Below are positions 6,817 to 14,762 of a stretch of 17,252 bases of DNA, one piece after another. The DNA is taken from NCBI GenBank assembly GCA_001873285.1, contig MNYV01000056.1, positions 1-17,252 of the forward strand, read 5' to 3'. The stretch comes from Nitrospirae bacterium CG2_30_53_67 (GTDB lineage Bacteria > CG2-30-53-67). A program made the position numbers and the translations under genes. A model generated the notes under the pieces. It did not search any database. It saw nothing but the letters and a program-made list of their open reading frames with translations, and had not been told where the DNA came from. Each line of letters starts with the position of its first letter. The first letter of the stretch is position 1.

Positions 6817-8262
6817 ATGCCTGACGTGATCATCATTGGAGCCGGGCCTGCAGGGATTTTTGCCGCAATGACCTTGTTGGACCAGGGGATCAGTGATCTC
6901 CTTCTTCTGGAACGTGGGAGTGACCTTTCAAAGAGGCGCTGCCCTGCCAGGGAAAACAATGGACATTGCCTGCATTGCAGCCCCTGTTCCATCCTGACGG
7001 GGTGGGGCGGCGCCGGAGCGTTCAGCGACGGGAAGCTGACGCTCACGACTGAGGTGGGCGGGTTCCTCGGTGAACTGGTTCCCAGGTCTGAACTTGAAGA
7101 ACTGATCCGAACGGCCGACAAGCGGTTCGTCGATTACGGGGCTCCAGCGAAAATTTACGGCGGGTCGAGCCGGGAGACCCGGAGGATCAAGGCGCTGGCC
7201 AAAAAGGCGGAGATGACGTTTGTCGAGATGGAGGTGCGGCACCTGGGGACTGAAAATTGCTATCTGGTCCTGAAACGGATCCGCAGCGACCTGAATGGGC
7301 GCCTTGAGATCAGGACCCAAACCCAGGTGAAAAGCATCCGGGTACAAGACGGCATGGTGAAAGGTGTGGAAACCGAAGAGGGGGAATTCATTCCCGCAAA
7401 ATTTGTGGTCTCCGCACCCGGCCGGGTCGGGTCCGACTGGATGCGGGGGGAGTCCAGGCGGCTGGGCCTTGCGGCCATTCCGAGTCCTGTGGACATCGGC
7501 CTCCGTGTGGAGCTCCCCGCCGCGGTTCTGGAGGAACTCACGTCCGCAACCTATGAATCCAAGCTGATTTACTATTCAAAGACCTTCGATGACAAGGTCC
7601 GGACCTTCTGCATGAATCCGTATGGAAAGGTGGTTACCGAATATACGGGCGACATCATGACCGTGAACGGCCACTCCTATGCTGAAAAAAAAACCGAGAA
7701 CACCAATTTCGCCCTGCTGGTCTCCACCATATTCACCGAACCCTTCGATGATCCCATTGCCTACGGCCGGTATATCAGCCGGCTTGCCAATCTCCTGGGA
7801 AAAGGGGTGATCGTCCAGAGGCTGGGAGACCTGCTCAACGGCCGCCGCTCCACACCCGAGCGCATTGCCCACTCTTCGGTGCGCCCCACCCTCGAAAGCG
7901 CCACGCCCGGAGATCTCAGTTTCGTCCTGCCTTACCGGTATATCAAGGATATCACGGAGATGCTTGAGGCCATGGATCAGATCGCCCCGGGGGTGAACTC
8001 ACGCCACACGCTCCTCTACGGCGTGGAGGTCAAGTTCTATTCTCACCGCATCGAGGTGGACCGGAACATGGAGACGAAGATCAGGAACCTCTTCGTGGTG
8101 GGGGACGGCGCCGGCATTACGCGGGGGCTGATCCAGGCTTCGGCCAGCGGGATTCTTGCCGGGCAGGCCATCTCAAGAAAAACCTCCAAAAAGACCCGCA
8201 AGTCTCCAGCCAAAAAAGACAAGGGCGGCAGGCATGTTATTCCCCGCCTCCTGATCAAGTAA
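6817..8262 (+). CDS. COG2509 FAD-dependent dehydrogenase, uncharacterised family
   Basis: This 481-residue flavoprotein has an N-terminal Rossmann FAD-binding loop VIIIGAGPAGIFAA (4-17) and a glutamate for the ribose (LLLLERG, 28-34). The family block GWGGAGAFSDGKLTL lies at 62-76, and a second dinucleotide motif near the C-terminus reads NLFVVGDGAGITRGLIQASASGILAG. This is the COG2509 type (uncharacterised FAD-dependent dehydrogenases, distantly like HI0933/BaiN); the physiological substrate is not known. Four cysteines, C42, C51, C54 and C57 (CLHCSPC), sit just before the GWGGAGAFSDG block, an arrangement that could hold a metal or cluster or be redox active. The C-terminus after about residue 452 is a basic Lys/Arg-rich tail, probably flexible. 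Start supported by GGTGAGG just upstream. It stands alone, convergent with surA. Confidence 0.85.
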   Translation: MPDVIIIGAGPAGIFAAMTLLDQGISDLLLLERGSDLSKRRCPARENNGHCLHCSPCSILTGWGGAGAFSDGKLTLTTEVGGFLGELVPRSELEELIRTADKRFVDYGAPAKIYGGSSRETRRIKALAKKAEMTFVEMEVRHLGTENCYLVLKRIRSDLNGRLEIRTQTQVKSIRVQDGMVKGVETEEGEFIPAKFVVSAPGRVGSDWMRGESRRLGLAAIPSPVDIGLRVELPAAVLEELTSATYESKLIYYSKTFDDKVRTFCMNPYGKVVTEYTGDIMTVNGHSYAEKKTENTNFALLVSTIFTEPFDDPIAYGRYISRLANLLGKGVIVQRLGDLLNGRRSTPERIAHSSVRPTLESATPGDLSFVLPYRYIKDITEMLEAMDQIAPGVNSRHTLLYGVEVKFYSHRIEVDRNMETKIRNLFVVGDGAGITRGLIQASASGILAGQAISRKTSKKTRKSPAKKDKGGRHVIPRLLIK

Positions 8263-8287
8263 GACGGCCTACTTGACGGCTACGGGA

Positions 8288-9262
8288 CTATCCGCCCGGC
8301 CGGTCTTCAGGCGAGGCCGGTTTCCTCTCGATATAGGCCTTGCCCTTCAATTCATTGAGCCAGGCCTCATAGCGTTGTTTGAGCTTTTCCTGATACAATT
8401 CATCACGGATCTTCTCTTTGACCTCTTCAAAGGGGGTGTGTGAGGCGGCATGGACATCCTCAACCTTCAGCAGGACGAACCCTTCCTTGATCCGGATCAC
8501 GGGGCTCACATCGCCCGGTTTCATCTCGGCGACCGCCGGGCTCATTTCGCTCCTGAGATCATCCTGGGAAAGATACCCTAAGTCTCCACCCTCTTTTGCC
8601 TCTCGGCCGTCTGAGTACTCTACCGCGAGATCCCGGAAGGGTTCTCCGCTCAGGGCGCGCTGCCGCAGCTCATCAGCCAGCCGGTTCCTGGCCTGAATCT
8701 CTTCCTCTTCGGCCTTTTCAGGCACGGAGAGAAATATACTGAGGAGATGTTTCTTTTCGCCCATGGAATACCTCTCCATATGCTCCTGGTAGCCTTTCTC
8801 GAGATCCTCGGGCATGATCAAGATCTTGGATCGCACCTCCTGGTTTACAAGCGAGGAGAGGATCATCTGTTCCTGGATCTCTTTTTTGTATTCGGCCCAT
8901 GAGAATCCTTCCGATTTCAGTTTCTCCTTGAGGGCCTCCTCGGTGATCTTGTTCCTGACAAGGATCTGCTGAATGGCCGCCTGGAGTTCTTCATCCGAGA
9001 CCTTGATGTTGAGTTCCTCGGCCTTATGCAGCTTGATCTTCTTGTCGATCAGGTTGTCAAGGAGGTCGTCCATGTTGACCACGGGTCTTTCCCGGCCCGG
9101 CTGTTCGGGCGTGCTTTTCAGGACCGAGAGCTCGAGGCTCTTCAATTCACTCTGGGTGATGACCTCATCGTTGACTACAGCCACGATCCGATCAAGCACC
9201 ACGGCATGGGCCGGAGCCAAGCAGACAAAGAAGATAACGATGAAAACAAAAGTGCGCATCAT
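8288..9262 (-). CDS. surA: SurA-like periplasmic chaperone / peptidyl-prolyl isomerase
   Basis: This 324-residue protein has a signal peptide ending APAHA at residue 20, then the SurA N-terminal module beginning VVLDRIVAVVNDEVITQSEL (residues 21-40), a hallmark of the family, with helical segments to about 165. One parvulin domain follows (about 168-270), with FSVP-like start, EYSDGREAKEGGDLGYL and the PVIRIKEGFVLLKVED end, then a C-terminal helix that packs back on the N-domain. E. coli SurA has two parvulin domains and about 428 residues; single-parvulin forms are common outside enterobacteria. It escorts outer-membrane beta-barrel precursors across the periplasm. It begins five bases after the lipoprotein gene stop, with an AGAGGT ribosome binding site inside the end of that gene, and is last in the mfd operon. 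Confidence 0.85.
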   Translation of the reverse strand: MMRTFVFIVIFFVCLAPAHAVVLDRIVAVVNDEVITQSELKSLELSVLKSTPEQPGRERPVVNMDDLLDNLIDKKIKLHKAEELNIKVSDEELQAAIQQILVRNKITEEALKEKLKSEGFSWAEYKKEIQEQMILSSLVNQEVRSKILIMPEDLEKGYQEHMERYSMGEKKHLLSIFLSVPEKAEEEEIQARNRLADELRQRALSGEPFRDLAVEYSDGREAKEGGDLGYLSQDDLRSEMSPAVAEMKPGDVSPVIRIKEGFVLLKVEDVHAASHTPFEEVKEKIRDELYQEKLKQRYEAWLNELKGKAYIERKPASPEDRPGG

Positions 9263-9267
9263 GATGG

Positions 9268-10257
9268 TTACCTCTTTTCATTGAGCAGGGTGATCTCCGC
9301 ACGGTTCCAGAGGTCCTTCTGGTAGACCATGAAGGCCTGCTCGCGTTTTTCAGAGAAAAGTTTGCTGTAGATGATCTTTCTGACTTCTTTGAACAGGGTC
9401 TTCCCCGCCGGTAGGCGTTCCTCTACTCGGAAGATATGATATCCGTAAGGTGTTTTGACAACCGGGCTGATCTCCCCGACCTGCAGCGTGAAACAGACCT
9501 TGTCAAAATCCGGAGGCATCTGCCCTCGGGAGAAGATACCAATATCCCCTCCGAGATCCGCATCCGGGCTGAGCGAGACCTCATGGGCCACCAGGCCGAA
9601 GTCCTCCCCGCCATGGACCAGGCGCTCTCGAGCCTTCTCGGCATCCTTCTGGTTGGGAAGCACGATTTGGCGTACCCTCACGCGTTCAGGCAGAGTAAAT
9701 TCATCCGGGTGATTCTGATAATAAGCGGCCAGTTCCTCCTCCGTGATCCGGATCTTGGGATCGATGACCTGATGGATCAGTGTTTCGATCCTGCGGTCAT
9801 CCTTGATCCGGTTCATCCATTCCTGATAGGTCATCCCCGCCTCTTGAAGGATCTTTTCAAGGTCCTCTTTCGAGATATCCCCTTTCTGCTCCGTGACCAC
9901 CTGCTGGATCTGCTCCGGGGTCAAATCAATGCCGTTTTTCTCGGCTTCCCGGATCAGGAGGCGTTTCCGGATCATCTGGCGAAGGATCTCTGCTGAAAAC
10001 TTCCTGGCGTCCTCAGGTGAAGGGTGTGCGGAGAAGTCCTTATTCACTTGAAACATCTCTCTTTCCAGGTCCTTCTTGAGAATAGATTCCCCATTGACTC
10101 TGGCCGCGGCCTGCTCGGGAACGCCGGCCTTTTTCTCCGAGCACCCGGAGCTGAGGGCGAGCAGGCCGCCAAGGAAAAGGGCAACCCCGGCCATGATAAA
10201 AAAAGCAGAGCGCTTTTGATGAAAGATCTTCCAAAACATACTATACAGAGCTATCAT
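9268..10257 (-). CDS. Parvulin-type (PpiC/PrsA/SurA-like) lipoprotein
   Basis: The frame is open from 10299, but ATG at 10257 is chosen: it lies two bases after the mfd stop and has AGGAAC upstream, whereas the earlier ATG would overlap mfd by 40 bases with no ribosome site. From this start the protein has 329 residues: a basic N-region, a hydrophobic stretch (about 18-35) and a lipobox-like LSSGC with Cys39, so an acylated periplasm-facing protein is likely. A SurA_N-like module (ARVNGESILKKDLEREM onward) precedes one parvulin domain at about 189-280 (RQIVLP, SLSPDADLGGDIGIFSRGQMPPDF, TPYGYHIFRVEE). It should assist folding of exported proteins beside the SurA homologue downstream. The lipobox has Ser at -3, slightly atypical, so lipidation is not certain. 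Confidence 0.8.
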   Translation of the reverse strand: MIALYSMFWKIFHQKRSAFFIMAGVALFLGGLLALSSGCSEKKAGVPEQAAARVNGESILKKDLEREMFQVNKDFSAHPSPEDARKFSAEILRQMIRKRLLIREAEKNGIDLTPEQIQQVVTEQKGDISKEDLEKILQEAGMTYQEWMNRIKDDRRIETLIHQVIDPKIRITEEELAAYYQNHPDEFTLPERVRVRQIVLPNQKDAEKARERLVHGGEDFGLVAHEVSLSPDADLGGDIGIFSRGQMPPDFDKVCFTLQVGEISPVVKTPYGYHIFRVEERLPAGKTLFKEVRKIIYSKLFSEKREQAFMVYQKDLWNRAEITLLNEKR

Positions 10258-10259
10258 AA

Positions 10260-13200
10260 TCAGATGAGTTCCTGCAAGAGGTTTTTGGTCATGGACCACG
10301 ACTCCTCGAAGTTCCCGTCCGGCTTGACCAGTTCCAACTGGAATTCAGAGACCGGACGGATCCGGTTCGAGGAAGCACGAATCAGCCGCAAGACCCTTTC
10401 CTGAGGAACCGGGGTCTCCTTGTCAAAGGTGAACAGGATCCTTTTGTCTTGCTCCAGGATTTCGCTGATGTGAAGGCGGCGCGCCAGAATTCTCAATTCA
10501 ATGATCCGGAAGAGATTCTCAAGCTCCTGGGGATGGGGGCCGAACCGGTCCCGGGTTTCATCCATGATCCTGGCCAGGTCGGCAGGGTCATCCAGCCGGG
10601 CCACTCTCTGATAAAGGTCGATCCGGAGTCGGTTTTCCCGGAGATAACTCTTGGGGATTCTTGCAGAGACCTGCATGTGGATGGACGGCTCGACCGGTTG
10701 GACCTTTTTTTCTCCTTTCAATTCAGAGGCGACCTCGTCGACCAGCTGCATATAAAGATCGAAACCGATTGAGGCAATAAATCCGGACTGCTGGGAGCCG
10801 AGGAGGTTGCCTGAGCCCCGGATCTCAAGATCTCGTGCGGCGAGCTGAAAGCCCGAGCCGAGTTCAGTGAGTTCCTGAATGACCTGCAGGCGCTGCCGTG
10901 CCTCTTCACTCATGGATTTTTCTGAACGGGTCAGGAGGTAGGCATAGGCCCGGTGATCCATTCTGCCGATTCTTCCCCGGAGCTGGTAGAGCTGGCCGAG
11001 GCCGAACTCCTCAGGACGGTGGATGATCATGGTATTGGCATTGGGAATGTCCAGTCCGGATTGGATGATGCTGGTGGTGACCAGGAGATCGATTTTTTTA
11101 TCCAGAAATCGGTCCATGACATCTTTGAGCCGATTTTCTTCCATCTGTCCATGGGCTACATCAATCCTGACTTCCGGGACAATCCTGTGGATGTAGTCGG
11201 CCATCCGATGGATGTCGCTGACCCGGTTGTGAACAAAAAAAACCTGCCCTCCCCTGTTCAACTCTCGAAGGACAGCCTCCCGGATGATTTCATCAGAGAA
11301 TCGGGCCACCTTGGTGTAGATGGAGAGGCGGTTCTCCGGCGGGGTATTGATGATGCTGATGTCACGGATTCCCAAAAAAGCCATCTCCAGGGTCCTCGGT
11401 ATGGGCGTGGCGGTCAGGGTCAATACATCCACTTCCTTGCGGAGCTGTTTGAGCTTTTCCTTGTGGCGGACGCCGAAATGCTGTTCCTCGTCGATCACCA
11501 GGAGTCCCAAGTCCTTGAACACGAGGTCCTTAGATAGGAGGCGGTGCGTGCCGATCAGGATATCCACCTGTCCAAGACGGAGCTTTTCGAGGATCTCTTT
11601 TTGTTCCCTTCTCGGCTTGAACCGGCTCAGCATCTCCACTTTCACAGGAAAAGGACTGAACCTCTGTGTAAAAGAGTCGTAATGCTGCTGTGCCAGAAGG
11701 GTGGTTGGGACCAGGATGGCCGTCTGCTTGCCGTCGAGAACGGCCTTGAAGGCGGCCCGGATGGCCACTTCGGTTTTTCCGAACCCCACGTCGCCGCAGA
11801 CCAGCCGGTCCATGGGTGTGGGTTTCTGCATGTCTTCCAGAACCTCCTCGATGGCCCGCTGCTGGTCCGGGGTCTCTTCGTATTCGAAGGTCTCCTCTAA
11901 TTCATGGAAGAGATGGTCCGGCGGCGAAAATGCGGTTCCTTGGGCGACTTTCCGCTGCACATAGAGTTCAAGAAGTTCACGGGACATATCTTCGATGGAT
12001 TTTTTTACTTTTTGTTTGAGCTTCTCCCATCCGGTTCCGCCAAGGCGGTCCACCCGAACCGAGTGTCCTTCGCTTCCGGAATATTTCTGGAGAAGGCGGA
12101 TCTTCTCCGGCGGCACATAGAGGAGATCCCCCCCTGCATATTCAATCAGAATCAGGTCGCAATCCATCCCGTCTAAACCGACCTCTCTTAACCCGCGGTA
12201 CCGTCCGATGCCGTGATCCAGATGAACCACAAAATCCCCTTCCTTGAGTTCGGAGAGGCTGCTCAGGAAAGGCCCTTCCCGGAGGGGTTTGGATGACCTG
12301 CGGACCCTCTTGATTCCGAAAATTTCATCCTCGGTGATGCAGGCAAGATCGAAGATCGGAAAACCAAACCCTGCCGATAGAGGGCCGACGACGATTCCCA
12401 CAATCCCTTTTTCATTCGGTAGATCGGAAAATAGGTCGCAGCGGGCGGAGGGGATCTTCTCCTCTTTTGAAAGAAGCTCCATCATGCGATTGGCCTGTCC
12501 CGGAGTGCGTACGGATATGCAGATTCTTGCCTGATTCTTCATTCCTCTGACCACTTCGCAGAGGGAGGCGATACGGCTCTTTCCAGGAACGGCAAGACTT
12601 CCAATGGATTCGGTCTGAATGCGGGCCTCTTCTTCTCCTTCCTGTGGAATCAAGGCGAAGCTCAGGGATCTTCGGTCCTTAATCCTTGCGGTCAGTTCAC
12701 CGCTTCCCATGTAGAGATCCGGGATCCCGCAAGGCATTCGATCCTGGTACGAAGCCAGGGCATAGCGTTCCTCGATCTCTCTCCCGAAGGATACAGCCTG
12801 ATTTTGAATCTCTTCAGCCTGGTCCAGGACCACGATCGTCTGATCAGGCATATAATCGAAGATGGTCTCCATGTCAGGACAAAAAAGGGGCGCATAGAAC
12901 TCCACGCCATCCGGCGCCTCCTCCGGGTCCGGAAGCGCCGAGAGGGAGTGCAAAGCGCCGCCGGTCCGTTTTCTAAAATGGTCCATGGCCGGCGGGTCCA
13001 ACAGGATCTCTCGGGAGAGGATGGTCCGGATGCTTCCGACCTGATGAGAAGAGCGCTGGTCTTCCGGAGAGAAGATCCGGATCGATTCAACCTCGTCGCC
13101 GAAGAATTCCATGCGGAAAGGATAGGGCTGGTTAGGCGGGAAAATGTCCAGGATACCCCCCCTGCGGCTGAATGTACCCGGTCGATCAACCAGTTCCTCC

Positions 13201-13706
13201 CTCCGGTATCCAAGACGGCGGATCTGATCCATGAATGAATCCGGATCGAGGACGTCGCCTACATGAATCTCCAAAGCCCCCCGTTTCAACACGACCCTGG
13301 ACAGGATGCGCTGAAGCGCCGCCCGGACGGTCGTGACGACCATGAGGCGATCACCGTGGACAAGGCGGTAAAGGATGCTTAACCGTTCTTTTACGATCTC
13401 AGGGTGAGGGCTCTTGTCATCGTAAGGAAGGACTTCCCATTGGGGAAAGAGGCGCGGCTCCGGAATGTCTTTTTGTCTCCCCTTTGCCTCCTGAGAAAAA
13501 AAAATAAAGTCATTGAAAATCTTCTCAGCCTCGGATGGAGTAGAGGTCATGATGAGGAGAGGATGGGGTGCGGTTTTCAGTAAGTGTGAAAGGACCAGCA
13601 TCCTGGATGCGCCTTGCAGCCCTGTGAAACAGATGGGTTTCCCCTCTCCTTGAATCAGGGCTTCCCATAGGCGTTCCAAATCCTGGAGCGTGTTGATTTC
13701 TACCAT
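10260..13706 (-). CDS. mfd: Transcription-repair coupling factor Mfd
   Basis: The 1148-residue protein has the full Mfd architecture and usual length: UvrB-like N-terminal modules (1-about 340) with RPGTFSRRGGILDIFPP (175-191), a D3 region, and the RNA-polymerase-interacting domain (about 486-580) starting DFVVHLDHGIGRYRGL. The RecG-like SF2 translocase follows, with Walker A GDVGFGKT (638-645), DEEQ (739-742), TATPIPRTL (765-773) and the motif VI region GQLYQLRGRIGR, then the C-terminal D7 domain (about 1000-1148). Mfd displaces RNA polymerase stalled at lesions and recruits UvrA. It is first in an operon with the two folding factors, two bases between stop and next ATG. The start has no clear ribosome binding site. 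A repeat element lies immediately upstream and appears to have split the original promoter. Confidence 0.97.
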   Translation of the reverse strand: MVEINTLQDLERLWEALIQGEGKPICFTGLQGASRMLVLSHLLKTAPHPLLIMTSTPSEAEKIFNDFIFFSQEAKGRQKDIPEPRLFPQWEVLPYDDKSPHPEIVKERLSILYRLVHGDRLMVVTTVRAALQRILSRVVLKRGALEIHVGDVLDPDSFMDQIRRLGYRREELVDRPGTFSRRGGILDIFPPNQPYPFRMEFFGDEVESIRIFSPEDQRSSHQVGSIRTILSREILLDPPAMDHFRKRTGGALHSLSALPDPEEAPDGVEFYAPLFCPDMETIFDYMPDQTIVVLDQAEEIQNQAVSFGREIEERYALASYQDRMPCGIPDLYMGSGELTARIKDRRSLSFALIPQEGEEEARIQTESIGSLAVPGKSRIASLCEVVRGMKNQARICISVRTPGQANRMMELLSKEEKIPSARCDLFSDLPNEKGIVGIVVGPLSAGFGFPIFDLACITEDEIFGIKRVRRSSKPLREGPFLSSLSELKEGDFVVHLDHGIGRYRGLREVGLDGMDCDLILIEYAGGDLLYVPPEKIRLLQKYSGSEGHSVRVDRLGGTGWEKLKQKVKKSIEDMSRELLELYVQRKVAQGTAFSPPDHLFHELEETFEYEETPDQQRAIEEVLEDMQKPTPMDRLVCGDVGFGKTEVAIRAAFKAVLDGKQTAILVPTTLLAQQHYDSFTQRFSPFPVKVEMLSRFKPRREQKEILEKLRLGQVDILIGTHRLLSKDLVFKDLGLLVIDEEQHFGVRHKEKLKQLRKEVDVLTLTATPIPRTLEMAFLGIRDISIINTPPENRLSIYTKVARFSDEIIREAVLRELNRGGQVFFVHNRVSDIHRMADYIHRIVPEVRIDVAHGQMEENRLKDVMDRFLDKKIDLLVTTSIIQSGLDIPNANTMIIHRPEEFGLGQLYQLRGRIGRMDHRAYAYLLTRSEKSMSEEARQRLQVIQELTELGSGFQLAARDLEIRGSGNLLGSQQSGFIASIGFDLYMQLVDEVASELKGEKKVQPVEPSIHMQVSARIPKSYLRENRLRIDLYQRVARLDDPADLARIMDETRDRFGPHPQELENLFRIIELRILARRLHISEILEQDKRILFTFDKETPVPQERVLRLIRASSNRIRPVSEFQLELVKPDGNFEESWSMTKNLLQELI

Positions 13707-13734
13707 ACGGAAAAAATCTCAAGGGTTTAAATCA

Positions 13735-13752
13735 AAAATTATATACCATCTC
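13735..13752 (+). repeat. Left copy of the 18-bp direct repeat flanking repeat element 1
   Basis: AAAATTATATACCATCTC here and AAAATTATATCCCATCTC at 14050-14067 differ at one base. They bracket the element, as a target-site duplication would. The last six bases overlap the conserved left end of the element (CATCTCC), so the duplicated target may have already resembled the element end. Confidence 0.65.
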
Positions 13753-14048
13753 CAAAAGAGTGTGCGTAAAACATCAGGGTTCAAGGGGTCAAGGATTCCA
13801 GGGGTCAAGTGAAATGCTAAAAACATAAGGGGCCGAGTGTCCTATGGTTACGCTTCGCGTGTCCCGTTTTGCTCTATACTTGTCGTCTGCGACGGCTACT
13901 ACACTAAGGCATCCTGGGGTCAAGGGCCCCAGTGTTTTTTTCTAGAGATTTTGCTTGCGTTTCAGTATTTCACTTGAATCCTTGACCCCTTGGCCCCTCG
14001 ACCCCTTGGGTCCTCGAAACTTTTTTACCCACTAGATGGGAGAAGAAC
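13747..14048 (+). mobile_element. Repeat element copy 1: MITE-like, non-coding interior
   Basis: The ends match copy 2 at 16006-16271 in the same orientation: left end CATCTCCAAAAGAGTG followed by runs of GGGGTCAAGG type and AGGGGTCAAGTGAA; right end ACTTGA...CTTGACCCCTTG, TCCTCGAA, TTTTTACC and GGAGAAGAAC. Left and right arms are imperfect inverted repeats of each other over about 80 bases (for example TCAAGTGAAAT left, ATTTCACTTGA right). The interior (about 13815-13960) is unrelated to that of copy 2 and has two tight hairpins and a terminator-like structure. No transposase is encoded, so it must be moved in trans if mobile. Similar GGGTCAAGG repeats occur around four-helix-bundle genes in environmental genomes, from memory. 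Confidence 0.7.
13914..13941 (+). terminator. Terminator-like hairpin inside repeat element 1
   Basis: CTGGGG (13914-13919) pairs with CCCCAG (13927-13932) around a seven-base loop, followed by TG and seven T (13935-13941). No rightward gene precedes it, so it would end only an RNA made from the element interior. Part of the stem derives from the GGGGTCAAGG repeat, so chance is possible. Confidence 0.45.
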
Positions 14049-14049
14049 T

Positions 14050-14067
14050 AAAATTATATCCCATCTC
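14050..14067 (+). repeat. Right copy of the 18-bp direct repeat flanking repeat element 1
   Basis: This copy matches 13735-13752 at 17 of 18 bases. It starts one base after the conserved right end of the element (GAGAAGAAC). Confidence 0.65.
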
Positions 14068-14082
14068 ATCGTCATTCAACAA
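14053..14082 (-). promoter_or_regulatory. Ancestral mfd promoter, now separated from mfd by the repeat element
   Basis: On the minus strand TTGTTG (14077-14082), an 18-base spacer and TATAAT (14053-14058) point toward mfd across the element. The TATAAT is part of an 18-bp direct repeat whose other copy (TATAAT at 13738-13743) sits 32 bases before the mfd ATG without a good -35 box (CGCACA at the right distance). Before the insertion one promoter would have served mfd at normal distance; now transcription must either cross the element or use a remade promoter at its left end. Confidence 0.45.
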
Positions 14083-14204
14083 GAAGGAAAACGATCAAAT
14101 TCAAGATGGAAAGAACCAGAGGAGAAAAATGCCTGAACCTGATGCTGTATGCTGTGAATGAGAGCGGGAGAAGATAGCGTGTTATAAAGAAACCGATATG
14201 CGGA

Positions 14205-14750
14205 TCAGATCTCTTCAAGGAGGAGCTGTTTGGTCCGGTAAAGGGTCGTTTTGATGGAACCCGTGGACTTTCGCGTCTCTTTTGCGATCTCTTTGATGCT
14301 CAGACCGTCGAAATGTTTTTTTAAGAAGATCTCCCGGCTTTCAGAGTCGATTTTTGCAAGCTTTTTATTGCACGCCAGGAGAAATTCCTGGTATTCGATT
14401 TTTGAAAGGGGGGTATCGTTTTCCATATAAAAGTTTTCAAAATGGCTTTCTTCTGTCTCCTGAACGGCTTGGATTTTACGCCTCTTGCTTCGGAACCAGT
14501 TATGGACCGTATTTTTTGTAATACCGTAAATCCAGCAGAGAAGCGAAGACTTGCCTTCAAAATGCCCAAGGGATTCGATGATTGAGATAAAAACTTCCTG
14601 GGTGAGGTCTTCGCTGACCTCATGGTCTCGAACCTTCAGGAAAATCGTGTTGTAAACCTTATGGAAATAGGTATTGTATAAGGAATCGAAGGCTTCCCGG
14701 TTCCCGGATAGGATATTCTGAATTAATGCTCGCTCGTTATGACTCAACAT
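14205..14750 (-). CDS. ECF-type RNA polymerase sigma factor
   Basis: This is a 181-residue two-domain sigma factor. Region 2 (about 20-92) includes FDSLYNTYFHKVYNTIFLKV, the core-binding and -10 segment EDLTQEVFISIIESL, and CWIYGITKNTVHNWFRSKRR. A linker follows at 93-121. Region 4 (about 122-178) holds the helix-turn-helix DGLSIKEIAKETRKSTGSIKTTLYRTKQLL that reads the -35 element. No anti-sigma gene lies downstream: the next 155 bases have no credible frame before repeat element 1. It may be an orphan, or its partner was lost. There is no ribosome binding site before the ATG, and a sigma-54 promoter at 14763-14779 would start the mRNA about two bases upstream of it. By eye it is more AT-rich than mfd. 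Its group and regulon are not recognisable. Confidence 0.85.
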   Translation of the reverse strand: MLSHNERALIQNILSGNREAFDSLYNTYFHKVYNTIFLKVRDHEVSEDLTQEVFISIIESLGHFEGKSSLLCWIYGITKNTVHNWFRSKRRKIQAVQETEESHFENFYMENDTPLSKIEYQEFLLACNKKLAKIDSESREIFLKKHFDGLSIKEIAKETRKSTGSIKTTLYRTKQLLLEEI

Positions 14751-14762
14751 AAAGATCTATAA

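Noticed and set aside
8255-8276. Inverted repeat TCAAGTA/TACTTGA between the convergent FAD and surA genes as a bidirectional terminator
   Set aside because: Only seven pairs, includes a stop codon, and no T tract follows on either strand.
10258-10299. Upstream ATG at 10299 as start of the parvulin lipoprotein
   Set aside because: It would overlap mfd by 40 bases, lacks a ribosome site, and adds a polar 14-residue extension before the export signal.
13795-13932. Leftward open stretch in element 1 reading VAVADDKYRAKRDTRSV...
   Set aside because: It has no good start codon or ribosome site and lies within a repeat whose arms repeat short open motifs; kept only as possible non-coding cargo.
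14129-14161. Ten-codon frame with a good GAGGAG ribosome site between element 1 and the ECF gene
   Set aside because: Too short, no promoter recognised, and on the strand opposite to the neighbouring genes.
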